64,000 bases of DNA from Marinobacter adhaerens HP15 (lineage in GTDB: Bacteria > Pseudomonadota > Gammaproteobacteria > Pseudomonadales > Oleiphilaceae). The notes under the pieces were generated by a model. That model saw nothing but the letters and a program-made list of their open reading frames with translations. It did not search any database and was not told the origin of the DNA. Every line of letters starts with the position of its first letter. Position 1 is the first letter of the stretch. The stretch is from NCBI RefSeq assembly GCF_000166295.1, contig NC_017506.1, positions 930,001 to 994,000 on the forward strand, given 5' to 3'. Made by a program: the position numbers and the translations under genes. Shown here one piece after another: positions 53,536 to 60,303 of the stretch.

Positions 53536-54114
53536 ATGAGCGAAGAATTTACTAGGCCTCGGTATCTCGAGGTTTCAAACCATTTCTTCCACGATGCCCG
53601 GGATTTTTACATCCGATATAAGCATTGTATGGAGAGCGATGGCCCTCTGTTTTATACGCCTCGTTCGATGCGAGCCAAATCCTTCATTGATTTGCGGATG
53701 GGTATGGAGTCAGTCCTGAAATCCTTGATCTGTTACTTTGAGAGCGAGGACAGGAAAGGCAGGAGACTCCTAAATTGGATACAGAAGTACGGTCATGACA
53801 TTGGGAAAATGATGAGGAAAGTTCGCCCTCATCTGCCAGAGAACATCGTTACCGAGTACGAAGGCGATATCCTCAAAATGGATGGCTTACCAGTTGGGCT
53901 ACGCTATAGATTGGATACTTGGGACTTCCGTGGAAATAAAGAAGAATATTACTACGATACGATAGGCAGTGATTACTGGTTAAACAGGAACCTAGAGGCA
54001 CTTTCAAAACTCATTGATTTCGCGAATGAAAACCTAAAGCCCCACAGTCGAGTAGTCGGGTCTTCTGAGTTATTGGCCGAAATGATGGAGTCAAGGTACG
54101 AGAAATACACTTAA
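53536..54114 (+). CDS. Cassette 14: hypothetical protein
   Basis: A 192-residue soluble protein, rich in aromatic and charged residues (FHDARDFYIRYKHCMESDGP, SFIDLRMGMESVLKSLICYF, NRNLEALSKLIDFANENLKP). A helical core recalls HEPN-like proteins but the RxxxxH motif is not clear. No family assigned. The stop is part of attC14. Confidence 0.72.
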   Translation: MSEEFTRPRYLEVSNHFFHDARDFYIRYKHCMESDGPLFYTPRSMRAKSFIDLRMGMESVLKSLICYFESEDRKGRRLLNWIQKYGHDIGKMMRKVRPHLPENIVTEYEGDILKMDGLPVGLRYRLDTWDFRGNKEEYYYDTIGSDYWLNRNLEALSKLIDFANENLKPHSRVVGSSELLAEMMESRYEKYT

Positions 54115-54213
54115 CCAATAGTTGCAGTTCGTTCCGGGCCTAATGGCCCACCACCGGGCAGCCTTGTCGCCCCTTCGCTCTGCCAAGGCTGCCGCTGAAC
54201 AACGGCGTTAAAT
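54109..54213 (+). other. attC14 recombination site (long form)
   Basis: Left box ACTTAAC at 54109-54115, right box GTTAAAT at 54207-54213, 105 bases in all. Inner stem CAGCCTTG / CAAGGCTG. Confidence 0.88.
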
Positions 54214-54216
54214 GCC

Positions 54217-54501
54217 ATGAAGAACAGAAAGTTTGTGCTCGTATCCAAGACCGGCTATCACCAGAAACATGACGGCCTTTTACGCTCCCTTCTAGATGAG
54301 GGGTATGAGTTGTTTTGCGTGGTGGGTGTGGATTGCGAGTTGTGGGAAGAAGTTATGGATGAGATAGCAGTGGGCGATGGCAGTGACCCACGGTATCTGA
54401 CGACGACGAGTCATCCAGGCGAAACTGAAAACGACGTGATTGAGTTTGCAAAAATGTTCAGCGTCTCAAACACCTCAGAAGTGGATGTTGTCCGCATTTA
54501 A
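54217..54501 (+). CDS. Cassette 15: small hypothetical protein
   Basis: A 94-residue soluble protein with alternating strands and helices (FVLVSKTGYHQKHDGLLRSL, YELFCVVGVDCELWEEVMDE, ENDVIEFAKMFSV). It looks like a small Rossmann-like domain; no family recognised with confidence. ATG 54217 follows attC14 after three bases; the stop is part of attC15. Confidence 0.72.
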   Translation: MKNRKFVLVSKTGYHQKHDGLLRSLLDEGYELFCVVGVDCELWEEVMDEIAVGDGSDPRYLTTTSHPGETENDVIEFAKMFSVSNTSEVDVVRI

Positions 54502-54583
54502 CCAGTCATTCCATTACGTTACGGCCCTAAAGGGCCTCCACCGGACGCCCTTTTCAGGGCGCCGCTGAATATTGGCGTTATAA
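54496..54583 (+). other. attC15 recombination site
   Basis: Left box ATTTAAC at 54496-54502, right box GTTATAA at 54577-54583. Interior CCACCGGACGCCC type. Confidence 0.88.
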
Positions 54584-54600
54584 GCATTAGGGAAATCGGC

Positions 54601-54933
54601 ATGATCAACAGGGCAGTTTTAATTCTTTTATTTTTATTATCAGGATCAGCTCTCGCTGAGGAAAAACCGCCTGAGCTTTGGTCATGGTTTAAAGATCTCA
54701 GCAAATCCAAAGAGGCTTGCGAAATACAAAGCTCATATGCCCTGCAAGTCCTGGGGCTAGAGAATCAGGTTGAGAATGAGTACGGAATATACGGGAACGT
54801 AAAGTCGAACCGTGTTGTAGTTAAATGCATAGAAATATCACCTAACCAAAGCAAACTCATGGTTGCGGTTGCCGGCTACGATAGGGATTCGGTTGAGCTT
54901 GTGAGAAATAAAATTATTGATTCAATTCAGTAG
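54601..54933 (+). CDS. Cassette 16: secreted hypothetical protein
   Basis: A 110-residue protein with a signal peptide (AVLILLFLLSGSALA) and a short mature domain with two Cys residues (SKEACEIQSSYALQVL, VVVKCIEISPNQSKLM) that may pair. No family recognised. ATG 54601 with TAGGGA upstream. Confidence 0.74.
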   Translation: MINRAVLILLFLLSGSALAEEKPPELWSWFKDLSKSKEACEIQSSYALQVLGLENQVENEYGIYGNVKSNRVVVKCIEISPNQSKLMVAVAGYDRDSVELVRNKIIDSIQ

Positions 54934-54941
54934 TATAGAGC

Positions 54942-55020
54942 TTATAACAAGGCGCAGCAGTTCGCGGCCAATGTCCGCCGGAAGCCACTGTCGTGGCGCC
55001 GCTGTGCTTCGGCGTTAGAG
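54942..55020 (+). other. attC16 recombination site
   Basis: Left box TTATAAC at 54942-54948, right box GTTAGAG at 55014-55020. Interior similar to attC4 (AAGGCGCAGCAG start). Confidence 0.88.
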
Positions 55021-55026
55021 GTGAAA

Positions 55027-55800
55027 ATGGCATTTACTCCAAGATTGGTAGAGAGGGTAAGGAAGCGGGCTCATTTCCAGTGCTGTTTATGCAAAGCAAT
55101 CGGAGTAGAAATACACCACATCGTGCCGCAAGCTGAGAGCGGTCCAGATACAGAAGAAAATGCGGCACCGCTATGTCCTTCCTGTCATGAGACATATGGC
55201 GCCAACCCGACGAAGCGTAAACTTATTCGCGAGGCGCGAGACCATTGGTACGAGGTTTGCGACAAACGTTACGCGCCTGATCAATCCGTAATGAAGGAAG
55301 TTCAGTCAGCCGTTTCAGCAACGGCCTCCAAGGAAGATTTGCAGTCATTAAAGAAAGACCTAATTGAAGGCCTTTCCATGGTAATAACTGCACCGAACCA
55401 AATCTCGGTCGGAACACCATCTGACTCGTGCCCCGGAGCGACGCATTTGCTGAGCACGAACGATTTGCTAATCACTCTTTTCGATCATAAATCTCAAAGA
55501 GACGATGCGCAGGCTAATCTTTTGTGTTTAGAGGGGCTTTGGCCAGAGAAAGGAGGCCTCAGGAGTATTAGAGATGACTTTGTTGTTCAGTTCGGAGAAT
55601 TTGCCCTGCGACGCCAAGCAATACGGGTTTTGGACGAGCTAAAGATAGAGAAACGACAAGGGCTATCCGAGGAAGAAGTAATTCAAGCCATGCACCTTTT
55701 GTCTATCCAAGTTGCACTTATGGTAATGCATTCAAAGGGCCAGGTTTTTGCAGGCCTCACGGAAGATCGAGAAATCCTTTGGCAGAACGGGAACAAATAG
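55027..55800 (+). CDS. Cassette 17: HNH endonuclease domain protein
   Basis: A 257-residue protein. The N-terminal HNH/zinc module is complete: FQCCLCKAIG, EIHHIVPQAESGPDTEENAA, LCPSCHETYG, with two Cys pairs for zinc and the catalytic His. The rest (residues 80-257) has an unknown helical domain. HNH cassettes may act as homing, restriction or phage-defence nucleases. ATG 55027 is preferred to the GTG at 55021. Confidence 0.85.
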   Translation: MAFTPRLVERVRKRAHFQCCLCKAIGVEIHHIVPQAESGPDTEENAAPLCPSCHETYGANPTKRKLIREARDHWYEVCDKRYAPDQSVMKEVQSAVSATASKEDLQSLKKDLIEGLSMVITAPNQISVGTPSDSCPGATHLLSTNDLLITLFDHKSQRDDAQANLLCLEGLWPEKGGLRSIRDDFVVQFGEFALRRQAIRVLDELKIEKRQGLSEEEVIQAMHLLSIQVALMVMHSKGQVFAGLTEDREILWQNGNK

Positions 55801-55804
55801 AATC

Positions 55805-55889
55805 CTCCAACAAGTGCAGGCACGGCGACGCCCACTACATTGCGCCTTCGGCTCCATTCCGTGGGCGCGCATGGCTGCAAGCGTTACAT
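55805..55889 (+). other. attC17 recombination site
   Basis: Left box CTCCAAC at 55805-55811, right box GTTACAT at 55883-55889. Interior nearly identical to attC1, 9.3 kb upstream. Confidence 0.85.
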
Positions 55890-55904
55890 GGTGAAGCTAG
55901 GACT

Positions 55905-56369
55905 ATGATTTCGGTGAAACTGAGGAATCTTTGTCACCAAGACAAAAAGGCTGTCATTGCCATGCTTGGAGATCCCAAGGTGATGAGGTTTCTTGGACCT
56001 CGTCGCGCCCTGGCAGAAGGCGAGGCAGGTTCATGGTTCGAGAATGCGGTCGCTAACCCGACCCGCTTCACTGTTGCCCACGCTGATACTGACGAGTTCA
56101 TCGGGTTCTGCGGCATTAAACAGATAGATGGTGTCCCGGATTTCGGCTATTTCATCAGATCGGAGCTTTGGGGAAATGGCATCGCTGCCAAGGCCTGCGA
56201 GTTGGCAGTTGAAAAGCTATCTTCAGAGATCGATTTATCGACCATTCAGGTTTTCATCGCGGATGACAATTTGGCTAGTCAGAAAGTAGCTCAAAAATTG
56301 GGTTGGCAGGCCACGCACAATGGCTCTAAGGATGGAGAGTATGGTCGTTATTACCGAATCACCATCTAG
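55905..56369 (+). CDS. Cassette 18: GNAT family N-acetyltransferase
   Basis: A 154-residue acetyltransferase of the GNAT fold: LRNLCHQDKKAVIAMLGDPK at the start, FIGFCGIKQIDGVPDFGYFI, the acetyl-CoA loop region RSELWGNGIAAKACELAVEK, and DNLASQKVAQKLGWQA near the end. The substrate is unknown; RimJ/RimL-like members acetylate ribosomal proteins, and others inactivate drugs. ATG 55905 lies 15 bases after attC17. Confidence 0.88.
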   Translation: MISVKLRNLCHQDKKAVIAMLGDPKVMRFLGPRRALAEGEAGSWFENAVANPTRFTVAHADTDEFIGFCGIKQIDGVPDFGYFIRSELWGNGIAAKACELAVEKLSSEIDLSTIQVFIADDNLASQKVAQKLGWQATHNGSKDGEYGRYYRITI

Positions 56370-56513
56370 CCAAGCGGTCAATTGGGCGCCAAAAGCGGTA
56401 ATCTCTAAATACAGGGATCAGTCAATTCATCAAGAAAATCTGAAACGTTTACGAGCAAACTGGTCCTCGGCTTTTTTCTCAGGTGACATTGAGCACCTTG
56501 CACGGCGTTAGCA
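56364..56513 (+). other. attC18, long and degenerate recombination site
   Basis: A clear right box GTTAGCA at 56507-56513 follows GCACGGC. The left partner is uncertain; ATCTAGC at 56364-56370 is the best candidate and would give a 150-base site. The interior pairs poorly, so this site is either degenerate or the space holds other DNA. Confidence 0.5.
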
Positions 56514-56531
56514 GCAATAAAGGAGTCAATT

Positions 56532-56903
56532 TTGAGAAAGGGAATCTTCGTCGTATTTATTCCTCTGCTGGTTGGATGTGCAACCTATGAACAACCCATG
56601 CCTGCAGAACCAAGCACGGGCGAAATCGTCGAGCCGTCTTTAGAACAAAAGGCCGTTGGCGAGGCCTCGCTCATGACGAATCAGGCGCTGAAGTCATATC
56701 GCGAGGGATATGTCCATGCCACCAAACACAAAGCTTTTGCTCAATCAGATGTGGGAGCCTGGTCTTGGAAGTCAAATAGAACCTCAATCAAGTACGCGAT
56801 AGAGAACTCGTTGATAGATTGTCAGAAAAATAACAAAAAACACGAGGCTGAATACCCGTGCAAGATTATTAATGTTGACGGGAAATGGGCCGGGGAGCGC
56901 TAG
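56532..56903 (+). CDS. Cassette 19: hypothetical lipoprotein
   Basis: A 123-residue protein with lipobox LLVGC (FVVFIPLLVGCATYEQPMPA). Conserved-looking C-terminal half: SLMTNQALKSYREGYVHATK, SWKSNRTSIKYAIENSLIDC. Starts at TTG 56532 with AAGGAG upstream. No family recognised. Confidence 0.74.
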   Translation: MRKGIFVVFIPLLVGCATYEQPMPAEPSTGEIVEPSLEQKAVGEASLMTNQALKSYREGYVHATKHKAFAQSDVGAWSWKSNRTSIKYAIENSLIDCQKNNKKHEAEYPCKIINVDGKWAGER

Positions 56904-56961
56904 ATCAGTTGTAATTCCTCATCACTGCACGACAAAGCCGCCCATGCTGGCGGCGTTATGA
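56899..56961 (+). other. attC19, short degenerate recombination site
   Basis: Right box GTTATGA at 56955-56961 after GGCGGC; inner stem GCCGCC / GGCGGC. The left box (around 56899-56905) is not the usual TAAC form. Confidence 0.6.
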
Positions 56962-56979
56962 ATCAGCAGGGAGAACTCT

Positions 56980-57228
56980 ATGCTCGAGTTAAGACCCAAT
57001 TGCGAGTGCTGCAACAAAGATTTGCCACCGGATTCCAGTGAGGCTGTCATCTGCACATTCGAGTGCACGTTCTGTCAATCGTGCGCATCGGGTGTTTTGG
57101 CTAACCAATGCCCCAACTGTGGTGGTAATTTTTCAACTCGTCCGATTCGCCCTGCGTCACTGCTTGGTAAGTATCCGGCGTCAACCAAACGTGTGCTTAA
57201 GGCCGGTGGTTGCAGTGCCAATTCATAA
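56980..57228 (+). CDS. Cassette 20: DUF1272 cysteine-rich protein
   Basis: An 82-residue zinc-ribbon-like protein. MLELRPNCECCNKDLPPDSS, CTFECTFCQSCASGVLANQC and CPNCGGNFSTRPIRPA show the four paired cysteine motifs of DUF1272, likely binding two zinc ions. Function unknown. It is the last gene of the array; its stop TAA falls in the left box of attC20. Confidence 0.88.
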   Translation: MLELRPNCECCNKDLPPDSSEAVICTFECTFCQSCASGVLANQCPNCGGNFSTRPIRPASLLGKYPASTKRVLKAGGCSANS

Positions 57229-57261
57229 CCAGTCGCAGTAGTACGCGGCCGTTTGCCGGCC
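57223..57261 (+). other. attC20, truncated recombination site
   Basis: Left box TCATAAC at 57223-57229 and an arm resembling attC2 (CAGTCGCA, GCGGCC) are present. The right half is missing: the sequence passes at once into the stop codon of the MFS gene at 57262. This marks the end of the array. Confidence 0.75.
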
Positions 57262-58461
57262 TTATCGCGCCTCTGCCCGTTCCCGCCGAATCAACAGTAC
57301 CAATGCCAGAGCCGCCAGTGATCCCATAACAGCGGCGAAACTGACCCCGGTTGTCGTCAGGCTGGTCACGGTTGCCATCACGCCCAGGCCGATTACCGGC
57401 ACAGAGATCGCGATATAGGCCATAACAAAGAAGGCGGATGTTACGGCGGCCTTCTCCGTAGCCGGGCTGGCTGAGGCGATGGCGCCCATGCCGGCCCGGA
57501 ATGAAATACCCTGGCCCATGCCGGCAATCATGGCCCCGGTTATGAAGAGTGCGAGGGATTGGGAGTAGATGCCCAGTGCTATTGGGATTACCCCAAGCAT
57601 CAGAGACACGCAGCCCAGGGGAAGGCGCAGCCTCAGCGGCAGGGCGCCTTGCAGGAACTGGCCCAGGGTTGAGGCGATGAAAATGCTGCCGGCCACAACA
57701 CCGATCAGCAACCGGTTGTCATAGCCCAGGACCTTACCCATCATCGCCGGCGCGATGGAGGTGAAGAAGCCGCACATGGCAAAGCCGGCAAAACCGGCAA
57801 TGGCGGCGGGAATGAATACACCTCGAACTTCCGGTGGCACGCTCAGGCGCTGTATGGTCAGTTTTGGGCGTGCGGGTTTCGAGACGGTCTCCGGCGCCGC
57901 CCAGATGCAGCACACGGCCAGCAGGGCCATGCCCGAGTGCACCAGAAAGGTCAGGTGCAGTGGCCAGGGAAGGTACTCGGAAAGGGCACCGGCAAGCATT
58001 GGGCCAAGGCCAAGCCCGCCCATGTTCGCCGCCGTGGCAAAGAAGGTTGCCTTGTCCCGCCAGTGGGGTGGTGCCAATTCAAGCACGGCCACCGTGGCCG
58101 TGCCGGTAAAGATCCCCGCAGACAGACCGGACAGCACCCGGCCGGTGAGTATCATTCCCAGCCCATTGGCCTGCCAGAACACCAGGTCGCTGATGATGGA
58201 ACAAGCCAGGCCCGCGAACAGCATTGGCCGGCGGCCTATCTGATCAGACCAGCGCCCCGTCATGACCAGTGCGGCGATCACACCAAAGGCATAGGCGGCA
58301 AAGATGATGGTGATCATCAGATCGGAAAAGCCGAACCTGTCCTGGTAGATGGGGTAGAGCGGTGTCGGCATGGTAGTGCCAATCATGGTCACGCTGAAGG
58401 TAAAGGCCGCGCCCAGGAAGATGAGTAGCGGAATCCATGGGTGCTGCTTGGAGGGGGCCAT
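57262..58461 (-). CDS. MFS transporter
   Basis: A 399-residue major facilitator with 12 membrane helices. The loop 2-3 motif reads GRWSDQIGRRPMLFAG, as in drug:H+ antiporter families, and the fourth helix region has GRVLSGLSAGIFTGTATVAV. Likely a drug or metabolite exporter; no substrate is evident. Its stop codon adjoins the truncated attC20, so the array ends against this gene. Confidence 0.9.
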   Translation of the reverse strand: MAPSKQHPWIPLLIFLGAAFTFSVTMIGTTMPTPLYPIYQDRFGFSDLMITIIFAAYAFGVIAALVMTGRWSDQIGRRPMLFAGLACSIISDLVFWQANGLGMILTGRVLSGLSAGIFTGTATVAVLELAPPHWRDKATFFATAANMGGLGLGPMLAGALSEYLPWPLHLTFLVHSGMALLAVCCIWAAPETVSKPARPKLTIQRLSVPPEVRGVFIPAAIAGFAGFAMCGFFTSIAPAMMGKVLGYDNRLLIGVVAGSIFIASTLGQFLQGALPLRLRLPLGCVSLMLGVIPIALGIYSQSLALFITGAMIAGMGQGISFRAGMGAIASASPATEKAAVTSAFFVMAYIAISVPVIGLGVMATVTSLTTTGVSFAAVMGSLAALALVLLIRRERAEAR

Positions 58462-58582
58462 GCCAGAGTTCCAATGAACGGTTACTGAAAGGTCGATTAC
58501 ACTATCAGATGCGTTGGGCGGAATCGAAGCATCCTGATATCAGAGACAATCGTTCAACCGCTCTTGTTGGGGGTCTCCAGAT

Positions 58583-59431
58583 TTAAACGAGGTAGATTTG
58601 ATCGCCTGCGTGGATGGCACCTTCGGCAAGGATATCGCCGTAAACTCCGAGATTCTGGTGGGCATCACGAACAATACTGCGCAGTATGCTTCTATCCTCG
58701 GAAAAGCCCTGTTGTTTCCTCACCACGGCTCCACAACGTGGTGCGGCTTCACCAAGCTTGACGGTGACGTCACCAATTACCAGCGAGCGCCCGAGCCATT
58801 CCTGTTCGGCCAATCCAGATATCTCCGGCAACGTTTCAATGATCAGGTTGGGCCGAAACCGTTCCACGTTCCAGTCGGGGCCGGGGTGGATTGATCGCAT
58901 ATGCTTGAGGCTGGCGGTGGTGATGATGTGAAACGGGGACACCAGGAAGAAAGTCCCGAGTAACGACACATAGGTTTGCATCTCGTCAGGCAGATTATCC
59001 AGGTCCGGCAGTGGCTCGCCGGGCTCTCTCGCGAAGGTTGCTTTCAATTCAGTCAGCCATGAATGATCATCCCGCTTGAAACGCTGATAGAACTTCGAGT
59101 CACTTTTGGGGCGTAATGATTGCAGCTTGCTCTTATGGCCTACCAGTTGGGATATTTTGTCATTCACATCGCGATCAGAGCTTAGTTTAACCTCGCCATC
59201 CGGAAAGAGAATTTCCACGGTTTCCGCGTTATCAACGGCCTTGCAACGGCACTGCAACAACTCCGGGCGGAACTTGCAGCTCTGAATCTCCTGGCGGGCA
59301 ACGTCCTGCACCGCAAGAATCCGATCTCCGGAAACCCCCATTGATCCGATATCTGCCCGTGTTAACGATTCGCCAGCCATTCCTTTTACAGGGTATCGCC
59401 ATATGGATGAGACGGTCCCAATCCTGATCAT
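58583..59431 (-). CDS. MOSC domain protein
   Basis: A 282-residue protein with an N-terminal MOSC beta-barrel domain (WRYPVKGMAGESL, GVSGDRILAVQD) and the C-terminal MOSC core (FRPNLIIETLPEIS, LGEAAPRCGAVVRKQQG, the Cys being the presumed sulfur or cofactor ligand). Such proteins bind the molybdenum cofactor and act in N-hydroxylated-compound reduction or sulfur transfer. AGGAGG precedes the chosen ATG at 59431. Confidence 0.88.
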   Translation of the reverse strand: MIRIGTVSSIWRYPVKGMAGESLTRADIGSMGVSGDRILAVQDVARQEIQSCKFRPELLQCRCKAVDNAETVEILFPDGEVKLSSDRDVNDKISQLVGHKSKLQSLRPKSDSKFYQRFKRDDHSWLTELKATFAREPGEPLPDLDNLPDEMQTYVSLLGTFFLVSPFHIITTASLKHMRSIHPGPDWNVERFRPNLIIETLPEISGLAEQEWLGRSLVIGDVTVKLGEAAPRCGAVVRKQQGFSEDRSILRSIVRDAHQNLGVYGDILAEGAIHAGDQIYLV

Positions 59432-59696
59432 CGCTTCCTCCTTATCCGCAATCAAAGTAAATCAGGGAGAAGCTATGGCCCATACGTCATTTACCCCATG
59501 CACCAAATTACTTCGAGGGGCGTGGCGTTGAGCTACCAGGCGCTAATGAGCTTAGCGTTACTGGAAGAGAGCGTTGCAACCAGGAGGCAAATGTCTAAGC
59601 TGCAGCTAAGAATCAACGGTTACAAATAAGCCCTCAATGGTCCATCAACTGCGTGCCGCACTGCTGTGTTCGGCTTCAAGCACGAAAGGAGAGAGC

Positions 59697-60163
59697 GTGC
59701 ATCAATCAGCCGCCGAGTGGATTGTGTCGCTACTGAGGGAAAGGAACATTCCCTTCCTCATTTGTGGCGGGCTCGCCGCAAGGGGATATGGCTCTCAACG
59801 CGATCTGCATGACATTGATCTCTTTGTCCCTGGGGAGCACTTTTTGTCTGTGGTCCAGGCAGGGCAGCCGTTTGTATCCAAAGCGGCTGCCCACCGCCAG
59901 GAAGAGGGCTGGGACCTACCTACGTCCAGTTCAAATATGAGGGTGTCAAAGTGGAAGTGGGTAACGCCGACGGTGCACAAATCTTTGATGCTGGCAACAA
60001 GACCTGGGTTCCGCTCAATATAGATTTTTCTCGCTATGCGACGGTGCAGTTGCTGGGTCTGAATCTCCCCCTTATGTTGAAGGACGACTTGGTCCAGTAT
60101 AAGACCTTGCTCTCACGTCCAGTGGATATCGAGGATATCCGTGCTATCCGAGCGAACGCATAA
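59697..60163 (+). pseudogene. Nucleotidyltransferase-like protein (AbiEii/MNT type), frameshifted
   Basis: Starting at GTG 59697 (AAGGAG upstream) the frame encodes a nucleotidyltransferase motif ICGGLAARGYGSQRDLHDID, with the GS/GG and DxD metal ligands, then goes out of phase at 59916-59918. Adding one base gives TYVQFKYEGVKVEVGNADG and continues to LKDDLVQYKTLLSRPVDIED. The joined product of about 155 residues is close to small MNT/DUF-type nucleotidyltransferases, which in toxin-antitoxin systems act as antitoxins. No HEPN toxin gene is adjacent. The frame break may be an assembly error. Confidence 0.7.
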
Positions 60164-60303
60164 CTTTGCCATGCACCTGCCCCCAATGAGAAACAGATCC
60201 CGCTCAATCAGTACTTTGAAGTGCTAGACTCCAAACGGTCTAAATGACAGCGCGTGGCTGCCGCCGCGGGCCCTGCTCAAAAAAACACTAAGAGTTTCAA
60301 CAT

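Larger units (their letters stand above)
45973..57261 (+). mobile_element. Integron cassette array without integrase (CALIN)
   Basis: About 20 cassettes in 11.3 kb, all genes on the + strand, each followed by an attC-like site with a left box ending in AAC, a right box GTTRRRY-like after a GGC or GC, and GC-rich inverted repeats between. The spacing of gene, attC, gene is regular throughout, with little other intergenic DNA. Cassettes differ in base composition and codon use from each other and from the flanking core genes, as is normal for captured cassettes. No tyrosine recombinase gene lies in the window, so the integrase is either distant or lost. Left edge: non-coding hairpin-rich DNA at 45514-45972; right edge: truncated attC at the stop codon of the MFS gene. 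Confidence 0.92.

Noticed and set aside
45973..57261. CRISPR array, because of regularly spaced repeats
   Set aside because: Repeat spacing is hundreds of bases with genes between; the repeats have attC boxes, not direct-repeat/spacer structure.
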